Source of the DNA: an uncultured Bacteroidales bacterium
Lineage (GTDB): Bacteria; Bacteroidota; Bacteroidia; Bacteroidales; UBA932
Assembly (NCBI GenBank): GCA_937890845.1
Contig: CALADR010000279.1
Location: 1-39,312 of the forward strand
Reading direction: 5' to 3'
Length of the DNA: 39,312 nt
Shown: positions 16,503 through 25,267 of the stretch, piece by piece
Numbering within the stretch: position 1 is the first letter of the stretch
Layout of the letters: each line of letters opens with the position of its first letter
Translations under genes and position numbers: made by a program
The notes under the pieces: generated by a model
The model's input: the letters and a program-made list of their open reading frames with translations, nothing else
What the model was told of the DNA's origin: nothing
Database searches by the model: none

Positions 16503-16523
16503 TGCAAAATTAGTAATTTTGCA
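16503..16523. promoter_or_regulatory. Palindromic divergent promoter element between the pseudouridine synthase gene and gmd
   Basis: TGCAAAATTA (16503-16512), one central G, and TAATTTTGCA (16514-16523) form a perfect 10-bp palindrome. Each arm contains TAATTTTG, a match to the TAnnTTTG -7 consensus, one facing each gene. No good -33 TTTG is visible on either side. It may be a shared divergent core promoter or an operator. Confidence 0.5.
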
Positions 16524-16555
16524 GTAGTTAACGGCGAAATAATTAAAACAGTGCG

Positions 16556-16563
16556 TATCTTTG
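16556..16563 (+). promoter_or_regulatory. -7 promoter element upstream of gmd
   Basis: TATCTTTG matches TAnnTTTG and lies 36 nt before the gmd ATG, giving a leader of about 30 nt. No TTTG stands 20 nt upstream, so the -33 element is weak; the palindromic TAATTTTG at 16514-16521 is an alternative. Confidence 0.45.
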
Positions 16564-16599
16564 AGTTTAATTTCAGAGGAACGATATAAATAATCTAAT

Positions 16600-17676
16600 A
16601 TGGGCAAACGGGCTTTGATAACAGGCATAACGGGGCAGGATGGCTCCTATTTGGCTGAGTTTCTTATAGATAAAGGATATGAGGTTCATGGCATCCTGAG
16701 GCGCAGTTCTTCGTTCAATACAAGTCGTATAGAACATCTGTACCTTGATGAGTGGGTGAGAGATATGAAAAAATCCCGTCTGGTAAATCTGCATTGGGGC
16801 GATATGACGGACAGCAGTTCACTGATACGTATCATCCAGACAGTACAGCCGGACGAGATATATAACCTGGCTGCTCAGAGCCATGTGAAAGTGAGTTTTG
16901 ATGTGCCTGAATATACGGCGGAAACCGATGCTGTAGGCACTTTGAGACTGCTTGAGGCTGTGAGGATTCTCGGTCTTGAGCGTAAGACCAGAATTTATCA
17001 GGCTTCCACTTCAGAACTGTTCGGGCAGGTTCAGGAAGTTCCTCAGAAAGAGACAACTCCGTTTTATCCGCGTTCACCGTATGGCGTCGCTAAAATGTAC
17101 GGATTCTGGATTACAAAGAATTACAGGGAAAGTTACGGTATGTTTGCCGTTAACGGAATATTGTTCAACCACGAGTCAGAGCGCCGCGGAGAGACATTTG
17201 TGACCAGAAAAATCACATTGGCCGCTGCCAGGATAGCGAACGGATTGCAGGACAAACTTTATCTTGGCAATCTGAATGCCAGGAGAGACTGGGGTTATGC
17301 TCCTGATTATGTGGAATGTATGTGGCTCATGCTTCAGAATGAGACCCCTGATGACTTCGTCATAGCTACAGGAGAGTATCATACGGTAAGAGAGTTCTGC
17401 GCCCTTTCTTTCAAGTATGCCGGAATTGACTTGAGATGGGAAGGGGAAGGAGTCAATGAAAAAGGTATTGACGAGGCTACTGGACGTATTCTTGTAGAAG
17501 TCGATCCAAAGTATTTCAGACCTGCCGAGGTAGAGCAGCTTTTAGGTGACCCTACAAAGGCAAAGACCCTTCTCGGATGGAATCCGCGCCGCACTTCGTT
17601 TGAGGATCTGGTGCGCATAATGACAGAAAACGACTTGAAGATTATAGGTAAGAGAAATGGCTCAGATGTTGGATAA
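16600..17676 (+). CDS. gmd: GDP-mannose 4,6-dehydratase
   Basis: Extended short-chain dehydrogenase that turns GDP-D-mannose into GDP-4-keto-6-deoxy-D-mannose, the first step towards GDP-L-fucose. At 358 residues it has normal length. The Rossmann motif is G9-I-T-G12-Q-D-G15; further hallmarks are LRRSSSFNTSRIEHLY, NLAAQSHVKVSFD, the catalytic STSELFG block, YPRSPYGVAKMYG (Tyr-x3-Lys) and NHESERRGETFVTRKIT. The start is the first ATG after the promoter region. Its end overlaps the fcl start by 20 nt, so the pair is translationally linked. In Bacteroidales GDP-fucose feeds capsule and glycoprotein fucosylation. Confidence 0.97.
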   Translation: MGKRALITGITGQDGSYLAEFLIDKGYEVHGILRRSSSFNTSRIEHLYLDEWVRDMKKSRLVNLHWGDMTDSSSLIRIIQTVQPDEIYNLAAQSHVKVSFDVPEYTAETDAVGTLRLLEAVRILGLERKTRIYQASTSELFGQVQEVPQKETTPFYPRSPYGVAKMYGFWITKNYRESYGMFAVNGILFNHESERRGETFVTRKITLAAARIANGLQDKLYLGNLNARRDWGYAPDYVECMWLMLQNETPDDFVIATGEYHTVREFCALSFKYAGIDLRWEGEGVNEKGIDEATGRILVEVDPKYFRPAEVEQLLGDPTKAKTLLGWNPRRTSFEDLVRIMTENDLKIIGKRNGSDVG

Positions 17677-18748
17677 ATGTTCTAAAATTTATGTGGCCGG
17701 CCATAGAGGTCTGGTAGGGTCGGCTATCTGGAAAAATCTGGAATCAAAAGGTTATCAGCATCTTGTAGGCAGAACCCATGCTGAACTTGACCTCCTGGAC
17801 GGGGCGGCAGTGAAAGCCTTTTTTGACAATGAAAAGCCTGATGCCGTTATCCTTGCGGCAGCTCATGTAGGAGGGATTATGGCGAATAGCCTTTATCGGG
17901 CTGACTTTATATGGCAGAACCTTCAGATCCAGCAGAATGTGATAGGGGAGAGTTTCCGTCACGGAGTAAAGAAACTTGTATTTCTCGGAAGTACGTGCAT
18001 TTATCCAAAGGAGGCTCCTCAGCCTATGACAGAAGACGCCTTGCTCACTTCTCCTCTCGAATATACAAACGAGCCGTATGCTATTGCGAAAATTGCCGGT
18101 CTCAAGATGTGCGAGAGTTTCAACCTTCAGTATGGAACAGATTACATCGCAGTGATGCCTACAAATCTGTATGGACCGAATGACAATTTCCATCTGGAAA
18201 ACAGCCATGTGCTTCCTGCAATGATGAGGAAACTGCATCTTGCCGAGGCTCTTCGTACCGGTGATTGGGAGACTGTCCGGAAGGATTTGGTCAAAAGACC
18301 GGTAGCGGGAGTTGGGGGTGATGCTCCGGAGAGTGATATAGTGGCTGTCCTTGGTAAATACGGGGTTTATTCTGATCATGTCGATCTGTGGGGTACAGGA
18401 AAGCCGTTGAGAGAGTTCCTGTGGAGTGAGGAAATGGCTGACGCTACAGTCTTTGTTATGGAGAATGTATCATTCAGCGATACCTATAGTCCGGGGACAA
18501 AGGAAATAAGGAACTGTCATATAAACATCGGTACCGGAAAAGAGGTGTCAATAGCAGGGCTTTCGCAAATTATCAGGGAAACAGTAGGTTATAAGGGTGA
18601 AATCCGTTTTGATGCCTCAAAGCCTGACGGCACAATGAGAAAATTGACGGATGTTTCCAAACTGCATTCTTTGGGGTGGTACCACAAGGTTGAATTGCCG
18701 GAAGGTGTCGGACGCTTGTACAAATGGTATCTTGATTCTGTTTTATAG
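17657..18748 (+). CDS. fcl: GDP-L-fucose synthase (3,5-epimerase/4-reductase)
   Basis: NADPH-dependent enzyme that epimerises and reduces GDP-4-keto-6-deoxymannose to GDP-L-fucose, directly after Gmd. 363 residues, longer than the roughly 320 of E. coli Fcl because of an insert around VRKDLVKRPVAGVGGDAPES (about residues 208-240), which I recall in Bacteroidota homologues. Motifs: GHRGLVGSAIW (NADP loop), AAHVGGIMAN, STCIYPKEAPQPM, catalytic YAIAKIAGLKM (Tyr-x3-Lys), PTNLYGPNDNFH and WGTGKPLREFL. I chose the ATG at 17657; an ATG at 17666 would shorten the N-terminus by three residues and still overlap gmd. No clear terminator follows. Confidence 0.96.
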   Translation: MAQMLDKCSKIYVAGHRGLVGSAIWKNLESKGYQHLVGRTHAELDLLDGAAVKAFFDNEKPDAVILAAAHVGGIMANSLYRADFIWQNLQIQQNVIGESFRHGVKKLVFLGSTCIYPKEAPQPMTEDALLTSPLEYTNEPYAIAKIAGLKMCESFNLQYGTDYIAVMPTNLYGPNDNFHLENSHVLPAMMRKLHLAEALRTGDWETVRKDLVKRPVAGVGGDAPESDIVAVLGKYGVYSDHVDLWGTGKPLREFLWSEEMADATVFVMENVSFSDTYSPGTKEIRNCHINIGTGKEVSIAGLSQIIRETVGYKGEIRFDASKPDGTMRKLTDVSKLHSLGWYHKVELPEGVGRLYKWYLDSVL

Positions 18749-18839
18749 CACCTGTTTTTTTCGAATGTGAATCATCGTGAGGCTGGTTTTCTGCTTCAGG
18801 AATTTGTATTTTCCAGGTTGAAACTTTCAGTTTTAAGTG

Positions 18840-19343
18840 TCAGTCTTTATACCACTCCTTGTATGTAAGATAGCGCGCGGCATTGTCGTGCGCCATTTTT
18901 TTTATTGCATCTGAACCTTCCTTGACTTTCCTGGCCGGTATTCCGGCATATATTCCGGGTTCAAGTACGGAATTGGAAAGAACGACAGCTCCGGCTGCTA
19001 TTATCGTCCCGTCCGGGACAATGGCATTGTCCATGACTACGGCTCCCATTCCCACAAGTACGTCGCTGCCTATTTTTGCGCCGTGTACGACTGCGTTGTG
19101 GCCGACAGACACATATTCACCGAGTATGGTTTCAGAGCAGTCCAGGGTAGAGTGCAATACTGCTCCGTCCTGAATGTTGCAATTGTTTCCTATTCGGATT
19201 GCGCCTACATCACCTCTCAATACAGCCCCATACCAGATGCTGCAGTTGTCCCCTATGAAGACTTCTCCGACAAGTGTGGCGTTTTCCGCTACGAAAGTAT
19301 CTTTACCGGTTTGTGGGGTGTTGCCGTTCAATTCTTTTATCAT
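18840..19343 (-). CDS. Gamma-carbonic anhydrase-like left-handed beta-helix protein (YrdA/PaaY type)
   Basis: A 167-residue hexapeptide-repeat protein of the gamma-carbonic anhydrase family. Repeats such as LVGEVFIGDNCSIWYGAVLR and VGAIRIGNNCNIQDGAVLH build the beta-helix; the three zinc-ligand histidines H64, H82 and H87 are present (LHSTLD, VGHNAVVHGAKIG), with a C-terminal helix (SDAIKKMAHDNAARYLTYKE). Family members bind a metal at the trimer interface; carbonic anhydrase activity varies, and some act as acyltransferase-like scaffolds, so the activity is inferred. The ATG lies only 4 nt downstream of the 166-bp palindromic element, whose internal promoter faces this gene. Convergent with fcl. 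Confidence 0.92.
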   Translation of the reverse strand: MIKELNGNTPQTGKDTFVAENATLVGEVFIGDNCSIWYGAVLRGDVGAIRIGNNCNIQDGAVLHSTLDCSETILGEYVSVGHNAVVHGAKIGSDVLVGMGAVVMDNAIVPDGTIIAAGAVVLSNSVLEPGIYAGIPARKVKEGSDAIKKMAHDNAARYLTYKEWYKD

Positions 19344-19347
19344 AGTC

Positions 19348-19513
19348 AGAAGCTGTTTAAAAATTTTTCAAAAATTCTTTTATGGCTCTTTCAGGTCTGT
19401 TTTCCACGACTTTTTTCAGTCAGATAACACTGTTATCTTTTTCAAAAAGTCACAGAAAACATCCTCAAAAATACCTCATAAAATTTATAATGACAAAAAT
19501 TTAAACAGCTTCT
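19348..19513. mobile_element. 166-bp full-length imperfect palindrome, MITE-like element
   Basis: The ends are perfect 14-bp inverted repeats, AGAAGCTGTTTAAA (19348-19361) and TTTAAACAGCTTCT (19500-19513). Complementarity continues imperfectly inward (TTTTATG blocks, TGTTTTC and GACTTTTT arms) to an exactly central hairpin AGATAAC-ACT-GTTATCT (19422-19438). The whole segment could fold into one long hairpin. There is no coding capacity, and this resembles a miniature inverted-repeat transposable element. I see no convincing target-site duplication (flanks AGTC on the left, AATA on the right). It fills the leader between the carbonic anhydrase gene and the TonB receptor gene. Confidence 0.65.
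19466..19497 (-). promoter_or_regulatory. Promoter inside the palindromic element, facing the gamma-carbonic anhydrase gene
   Basis: Minus strand TTTG (19497-19494), 20-nt spacer, TATTTTTG (19473-19466): same consensus and same spacing as the tRNA-Gln promoter. Predicted start of transcription is near 19459, giving a leader of about 115 nt that includes the central hairpin. Confidence 0.55.
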
Positions 19514-19690
19514 AATAAATGTCAAGGATTCTTGTAATAAAAACAGATTTGTATCATCATTTATGAGTAATAGTAATTCCATTAGTCATAACAAGTAATG
19601 ACGAACGGGACAATTGTCTATCATTTTGATTACTTTTGTAAGGTCAATCCAAGCCCAAGTGCTTGTTTTGGACAGCTATTCACACCTTAT
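19514..19690. other. Leader region of the TonB receptor operon
   Basis: AT-rich stretch between the palindromic element and the receptor start. The receptor frame runs back to an ATG at 19598, but that extension is not signal-like and would start upstream of the predicted -7 element at 19631. I see no other gene. Confidence 0.45.
19631..19638 (+). promoter_or_regulatory. -7 promoter element of the TonB receptor operon
   Basis: TACTTTTG fits TAnnTTTG, 52 nt before the chosen ATG at 19691. A TTG at 19614-19616 is too close for an ideal -33 box. If used, the upstream ATG at 19598 is not in the mRNA, which supports the later start. Confidence 0.4.
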
Positions 19691-22525
19691 ATGATGAACT
19701 ACTTACAATATTTAACCTCCATTATATGTTTTCTACTGCTTGTTTGCACTCAATCTGCAGCACAGGAGGGCAATATCCTTAAAGGTAAAGTTACAGATTC
19801 AAACACAGGAGAAACAATATATGGAGCAGGAATAAACATAAAAGATACCGGACTCTGGACTGTTACAGACAATAATGGAGAGTTTCAGTTTGATGGCATT
19901 CAGCCAGGAGACTACTCTATTGCTGTAGCATGTCTGGGATATACAGACAAGATATGCGAAACATCTGTCACTAAAGGCAAGGAAACTTATATTGAAATAG
20001 CCCTCGAACTTAATACTTTAGCTCTCGAACAGGTAACAGTGACTGCTGAAAGAGGGAAAGACGGACTCAACACATCGCTTACATTCGGTGAGACTGCCCT
20101 CCAGCACCTTCAAATGTCAAATATCACAGATGTGGCAGCCCTGCTCCCTGGAGGAAAGACAGTAAACCCGGATCTGACTGCAAACAATGTGATATCACTG
20201 AGAGACGGTGGCTCTCAGACAGGAAATGCAGCATTTGGCACAGCACTCGAAGTAGACGGAGTAAGAATCGGCAACAACGCATCTTTCAATGAACCGGGAG
20301 GCACAGGGACAAGGAATATTTCCACTGAAAACATTGAATCCATTGAGATAATAACCGGTGTACCTTCTGCTGAATACGGAGACCTCAACAGCGGTATGGT
20401 AAAGATACACACCAAAAAAGGAAGGACTCCGCTAAACATAACATTCGCAATAAACCCAAGGACATACCAGGTATCAGCCTCAAAAGGACTCAAATTTGAA
20501 AAAGAACGCGGATTCCTGAATTTAAGTGCAGAGTGGACAAGGGCAACACAAAAACTTGCTTCTCCTTACACGTCATATTCAAGAAGAGGAATTACAGCTA
20601 CTTACAGCAACACATTCAACGGCAACCTGAAATTTGAAGCCGGATTTGCAGGAAACATCGGAGGAATGAACTCCCAAAACGATCCAGACGCATACACCGG
20701 CACTTTTGAGAAAGTCCGGGACAATGTATTCCGTGGAAACACTTCTCTGACCTGGATGCTGAACAAGTCATGGATTACAAACCTCAAATTTGATGCATCT
20801 GTAAACTTCAACGACAACAGATCCAAGGAACATCTGTTCTTCTCATCTGCATCAGTTCAACCATCTGTCCACAGTAAAGAACAAGGCTACTTCATTGCAG
20901 ACAAATTGCCTTTGAGCTATTTTACAGACAGGATTATAGACTCGAAGGAACTGGACTATGCGGCATCTGCCAAATACGAGTGGTTCAGACGCTGGGGCAA
21001 AAAGACAAGCAACCTCAAGGCCGGAGTCCAGTGGAAAGCCTCCGGTAATGAAGGAGACGGGGAATACTATCTTAATCCAGAACTCGCTTCAAGCGGATAC
21101 AGGCCGCGTCCGTACAGTGAATATCCATATATGCACAACCTTGCGGCATATATAGAGGAAAACTTCACATTCCCTGTCGGCAAGACATCTCTGCACATCT
21201 CTGCCGGAGTCAGACTTGAAAACCTGTTTGTCAAAGGTACTGAATATAAAAAAGTAAGCAGCTTTTCCCCAAGGCTCAACGCCAAATGGACATTCAGCGA
21301 CAGCTTTTCCATACGCGGAGGATGGGGAATCAGCGAAAAACTTCCGTCGTTCTACATGCTCTATCCTGACCAGGAATACCGGGATATACTGACTTTCAGT
21401 GCATCACACGGAGAAACCACCTCTTATGTATACTATACACAGCCGTACAAGATGCTATATAATCCGGAACTAATGTGGCAGAGAAACAGCAATGCTGAGC
21501 TTGGGATAGAGGCATCATTCCAAGGCACAACCGTTACCCTTACCGGATATTACGGAAAAACTTCCGACCCATACAAATACACTGCGACATACACACCGTT
21601 CTCATACAGCACCTACAGACTTCCTGACGGTTTTTCAATGCCGTCAGACGGAAAAGTAGAAGTTGACAAGAATAACGGAAGCGTCAGCGTAACTGACGGT
21701 AGCGGAAACAGAACACAGATGGAACGATCTGTGACAGACCGTAGTTTTTTCCAGACACAGATGGCAACCAACGGAGCTGACATACATAGGGCAGGAGCAG
21801 AGCTTACTGTAGATTTTCCGGAAATACGACCTATAAGGACAAGATTCCGCCTTGATGCCAACTATGCATACACATATTATACTGACGAGACTCTTTCATG
21901 GTTTTACAGGACAGGGTGGTCACACACATCTGTAAAAAACAGGTCCTACCAATATGTAGGAATATACGCAAACGGAGGTAACTTCTCATCGACAGCAAAC
22001 GGGAAAAAGACACATTCAGCAGATGCCAACATCACTGCCATAACACACATACCGCAGGCTCGTATCATCATCACATGCAGACTTGAGATATCCCTGCTGA
22101 AACGCTCCCGTAACTTGTCCCTATATAATGGGAAGGAGCTTGCATACAATGTATCATCCGGAGACAATTCCCCATCAGGCGGAAGCATATATGACGGAAA
22201 CAGCTATACAGTCCAAAGACCTGTAGCATATATGGATCTGGATGGTGAAATACACGAATTCACAGACGCCAATGCTACAAACCCTGAGTTCGCCAACCTG
22301 ATGATCCGCTCAGGGAATGCATTCACCTTTGCACAGGACGGATACGGCACATACCTGTCTGCGAACCTAAGTGTTACAAAAGAAATAGGTGACCACGTGT
22401 CCCTGTCATTTTTTGCCAACAACTTCACCAACTCAAGAATGTACGTAACATCGAAAGCGACAGGTGTCAGCGCTATTTTCACCCCCGTTTTTTACTACGG
22501 ACTTACATGCAAACTCAAATTTTGA
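19691..22525 (+). CDS. TonB-dependent outer-membrane receptor with carboxypeptidase-like N-domain
   Basis: Outer-membrane beta-barrel transporter of 944 residues, using proton-motive force through TonB to import a ligand. The ATG at 19691 (or 19694) opens a signal peptide ending near CTQSAAQE. A CarboxypepD_reg-like domain follows (LKGKVTDSNTGETIYGAGIN), then a plug (about 110-230, with LEVDGVRIGNN and IESIEIITGVPSAEYGDLNS) and the barrel, ending in a terminal aromatic (GLTCKLKF). It is not a SusC type: there is no SusD partner. Instead it leads a four-gene set with a DUF4876 lipoprotein (5-nt gap), a DUF6850 barrel and a FISUMP lipoprotein. In Bacteroidota such TonB/DUF4876/DUF6850 sets recur; the ligand is not known to me. 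An iron or other small ligand is a guess. Confidence 0.92.
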   Translation: MMNYLQYLTSIICFLLLVCTQSAAQEGNILKGKVTDSNTGETIYGAGINIKDTGLWTVTDNNGEFQFDGIQPGDYSIAVACLGYTDKICETSVTKGKETYIEIALELNTLALEQVTVTAERGKDGLNTSLTFGETALQHLQMSNITDVAALLPGGKTVNPDLTANNVISLRDGGSQTGNAAFGTALEVDGVRIGNNASFNEPGGTGTRNISTENIESIEIITGVPSAEYGDLNSGMVKIHTKKGRTPLNITFAINPRTYQVSASKGLKFEKERGFLNLSAEWTRATQKLASPYTSYSRRGITATYSNTFNGNLKFEAGFAGNIGGMNSQNDPDAYTGTFEKVRDNVFRGNTSLTWMLNKSWITNLKFDASVNFNDNRSKEHLFFSSASVQPSVHSKEQGYFIADKLPLSYFTDRIIDSKELDYAASAKYEWFRRWGKKTSNLKAGVQWKASGNEGDGEYYLNPELASSGYRPRPYSEYPYMHNLAAYIEENFTFPVGKTSLHISAGVRLENLFVKGTEYKKVSSFSPRLNAKWTFSDSFSIRGGWGISEKLPSFYMLYPDQEYRDILTFSASHGETTSYVYYTQPYKMLYNPELMWQRNSNAELGIEASFQGTTVTLTGYYGKTSDPYKYTATYTPFSYSTYRLPDGFSMPSDGKVEVDKNNGSVSVTDGSGNRTQMERSVTDRSFFQTQMATNGADIHRAGAELTVDFPEIRPIRTRFRLDANYAYTYYTDETLSWFYRTGWSHTSVKNRSYQYVGIYANGGNFSSTANGKKTHSADANITAITHIPQARIIITCRLEISLLKRSRNLSLYNGKELAYNVSSGDNSPSGGSIYDGNSYTVQRPVAYMDLDGEIHEFTDANATNPEFANLMIRSGNAFTFAQDGYGTYLSANLSVTKEIGDHVSLSFFANNFTNSRMYVTSKATGVSAIFTPVFYYGLTCKLKF

Positions 22526-22530
22526 CTGGA

Positions 22531-23733
22531 ATGAAACAGCTTGCAAAATACATATTATACATTATTCCGGTAATTGTCTTCTCCGGATGTTCTGGACTTG
22601 CTGACGAGAATCCTTATGCAGATGCTCTCAACACACTTACTATAGTTCCGTCAGAAGGCGTCTCAGTCCGCATCTCCGATATGGACAAAGGCACCGACTA
22701 TACATTGGAAACAGGACGTGACGGCAAGGCTTACGCCAAAGTAACCAACGGAAATTACCGCATTACAGTCAGTTACCGTACAGATGGATTCATATTCAAC
22801 GGCAGCGCTGACAGAGTAAGGATTGCCGGAGAGAACAAGATACTTCCCGTCAGAATGACTGTAGCCGAACCCGGAAAAATAGTTATAAAAGAAATATACT
22901 GCGGCGGATGCCTGAAATATCCCCAGGAAGGCAACTACCAGTCCGACAGCTACTTGATACTACATAACAACACAGACAAAATCCAATACCTCGACAGTCT
23001 ATGCATAGGGACATTAGACCCGTATAATGCCATAGGTACAAATGTATGGATAGGAAAAGACGAAAACGGAGCATCTTTATTTCAAGACTTCGCGCCTGTA
23101 ATCCAGGCCGTATGGAAAATTAAGGGAGACGGAAAAACTTTCCCTCTAAAGCCTGGAGAAGATGCGGTAGTATGCATCTTCGGAGCAATAAACCACACTG
23201 CGCAGTATCCTATGTCTGTTAACCTCAACAAACCGGAATATTTTGTATGCTATAATCTGGAATATTTTCCTAATACCTTGTATCATCCGGTTCCTGGGGA
23301 CAATATCCTTCCAGAAAGATATCTGGACGTAGTCATAAAGACAGGACAGGCAAAAGCTTATACTTTTTCCTTCAGCTCTCCTGCTGTAGTTATATTCAAG
23401 GCCAAAGGCACTACAATAGAAAAGTTCACATCTGAAGAAAATTCCCTGATGCAAAAGCCAGGAAGCAATGTTGACAAGATCGTCAAGTTGCCACTCGACT
23501 GGATAATTGACGGAGTGGAAGTCTTCACTGGAAACGCATCAGGAAACACAAAGCGCATAAATCCGGCAATTGATGCAGGATATGTCAAATTTTCCGCTCC
23601 TTTTATGGGACACACTCTTTTCCGCAAGACTGACAAAACTGCCACTGAAAAGAAAGGATTTGAAGTACTGGAAGACACAAACAACTCAATGAATGACTTT
23701 TACGAACGAGAAAAACAATCTCTGCATGAATAA
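22531..23733 (+). CDS. DUF4876-family lipoprotein
   Basis: A 400-residue lipoprotein, 5 nt downstream of the TonB receptor gene. The ATG at 22531 gives a signal peptide with lipobox VIVFSGC (Cys at about residue 18); an earlier ATG at 22507 overlaps the receptor gene and lacks signal character. After the lipid anchor comes a carboxypeptidase-regulatory-like sandwich (GVSVRISDMDKGTDYTLETG, about 35-105), then the DUF4876 domain, recognisable by IVIKEIYCGGCLKYPQEGNY and SDSYLILHNNTDK. It probably sits at the outer membrane beside the receptor as an accessory for ligand capture; that role is inferred from gene order. Its last 8 nt overlap the next gene. Confidence 0.85.
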   Translation: MKQLAKYILYIIPVIVFSGCSGLADENPYADALNTLTIVPSEGVSVRISDMDKGTDYTLETGRDGKAYAKVTNGNYRITVSYRTDGFIFNGSADRVRIAGENKILPVRMTVAEPGKIVIKEIYCGGCLKYPQEGNYQSDSYLILHNNTDKIQYLDSLCIGTLDPYNAIGTNVWIGKDENGASLFQDFAPVIQAVWKIKGDGKTFPLKPGEDAVVCIFGAINHTAQYPMSVNLNKPEYFVCYNLEYFPNTLYHPVPGDNILPERYLDVVIKTGQAKAYTFSFSSPAVVIFKAKGTTIEKFTSEENSLMQKPGSNVDKIVKLPLDWIIDGVEVFTGNASGNTKRINPAIDAGYVKFSAPFMGHTLFRKTDKTATEKKGFEVLEDTNNSMNDFYEREKQSLHE

Positions 23734-25237
23734 GGCCATACGCATACCTCTATTGTTGACACTGCTGCTCATGATTGGATGGACAGCGGCAGCGCAGCCT
23801 TTTGACCGTATCGAAAGGCGCAATTTCTGGAATTCAGGGAACAACATAAACGGCCTGCGCTGCGACTCACTTACCATATCAGATGCCATGATATACGGAG
23901 GATATGAAAGCGGCGGATTTAGAGACACTTATATGGCACCTTCCACATGGAATGCAGGAGCATTAGCCAGAACAATAGTACATCTGAAGAAATTCTCTAT
24001 GAAAGGAATGTTTTCATTTGAAAACAATTCAGGAAAACAAATGACAGGATCAATGTCAGGAAGACCAGGGAAATACCCCATAGAAATCATTGAATTTACA
24101 CCTGGAAGAAAAAACAGACAAACATATTCTTTCTCAGGAGGAATCACTGCAGATATTTCAGACAACTGGCGGATAGGCGGTAAAATTGACTTCATGTCCG
24201 AGAACTACACAAAACGCAAAGACCTCAGACACACAAACTATATACTCGACATGAGTGTCGCCCCCGGCTTTCTGTATCATCACGGCGACTTTTCGGCCGG
24301 TATGAACTATATTTTCAGCAAAAGCGCAGAAACAATATCTGCGGAAGTACTAGGAGTATCATCCGGTTCTTATTATGCATTCATCGACAAAGGCCTGATG
24401 TATGGTGTTTATGATATCTGGGACAATGACGGAATACATCTTAAAGAGTCCGGTGTAAACGGATTTCCTACCAGAGAGCTGTCAAACGGAGCTGCGGTAC
24501 AGATACAGTGGAAAGGCCTTTATGCAGAACTGGAATATACTCGTTCTTCTGGGAAAAGCGGAGAAAAGCAGACCGTATGGTTCCGTTTCCCGTCAGACAA
24601 TATTGCCGCAAGAGCAGGATTCAAAGCCGAAAAAGACAATATCAGACATTACCTCAGAGCTGAAGCCGCCTGGAAGAATCTATCAAACTACGAAAGTGTG
24701 CTTAAACAGGATACAGACAACGGAGTCACCATAACAGAAGTATATGGAGAAAACCGCATCCTGAAAAGCAAGGCCTTCTCTGTAAATGCTGAATATGAAA
24801 TAGTCGCTGACAACTGGGAATTCTGTGCCGGAGCAAGGTTCGACGTGTCCCAGACTCTTGCCTCCCCTGTCTATCCATTCATTTACTATAGGAAGATATT
24901 CACAGGCGAAGGATATGCCGGAGCTATGGTAAAACTGGGGAACTTCGACCTCAGGGGGGGCATCAGCTACAGGCAAGGCAACTGGTCCGACTCGCACAGA
25001 TATGCCGAAGAAGTATCCGGTGTTTCAGGAAAACCATTCAAACTTACTGACTTTGACTCATCTCATCTGGAATATATGACCAATCCGCAGATTTCTGCAG
25101 CATTGTCTCTGAGATTCAACTTCAAAAACGGCATATATATCGAAGCCTCAGGACAATATGGCAGGGGAATTGATATTGGATATCTTCCTGGAAAAGACAG
25201 ATGGCACACAGGTCTATGTACCGGATACACATTCTGA
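23726..25237 (+). CDS. DUF6850-family outer-membrane beta-barrel protein
   Basis: A 503-residue predicted outer-membrane barrel with a cleavable signal peptide (IPLLLTLLLMIGWTAAAQP). The ATG at 23726 overlaps the DUF4876 stop by 8 nt; an in-frame ATG at 23693 lies inside that gene and does not start a signal. Alternating hydrophobic strands run through the protein (TYSFSGGITADISDNWRIGG, AAVQIQWKGLYAELEYTR, DLRGGISYRQGNW), and it ends in a terminal phenylalanine (LCTGYTF), the usual barrel-assembly signal. I place it in DUF6850 from this pattern and its neighbours. It probably works with the receptor and the DUF4876 lipoprotein, but no function is established. Confidence 0.8.
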   Translation: MNKAIRIPLLLTLLLMIGWTAAAQPFDRIERRNFWNSGNNINGLRCDSLTISDAMIYGGYESGGFRDTYMAPSTWNAGALARTIVHLKKFSMKGMFSFENNSGKQMTGSMSGRPGKYPIEIIEFTPGRKNRQTYSFSGGITADISDNWRIGGKIDFMSENYTKRKDLRHTNYILDMSVAPGFLYHHGDFSAGMNYIFSKSAETISAEVLGVSSGSYYAFIDKGLMYGVYDIWDNDGIHLKESGVNGFPTRELSNGAAVQIQWKGLYAELEYTRSSGKSGEKQTVWFRFPSDNIAARAGFKAEKDNIRHYLRAEAAWKNLSNYESVLKQDTDNGVTITEVYGENRILKSKAFSVNAEYEIVADNWEFCAGARFDVSQTLASPVYPFIYYRKIFTGEGYAGAMVKLGNFDLRGGISYRQGNWSDSHRYAEEVSGVSGKPFKLTDFDSSHLEYMTNPQISAALSLRFNFKNGIYIEASGQYGRGIDIGYLPGKDRWHTGLCTGYTF

Positions 25238-25267
25238 AAATTTTAGAATCTACAAATATCTCAAATT

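Noticed and set aside
19598..19690. Upstream ATG for the TonB receptor
   Set aside because: It lies before the predicted -7 element and would put 31 non-signal residues ahead of a good signal peptide.
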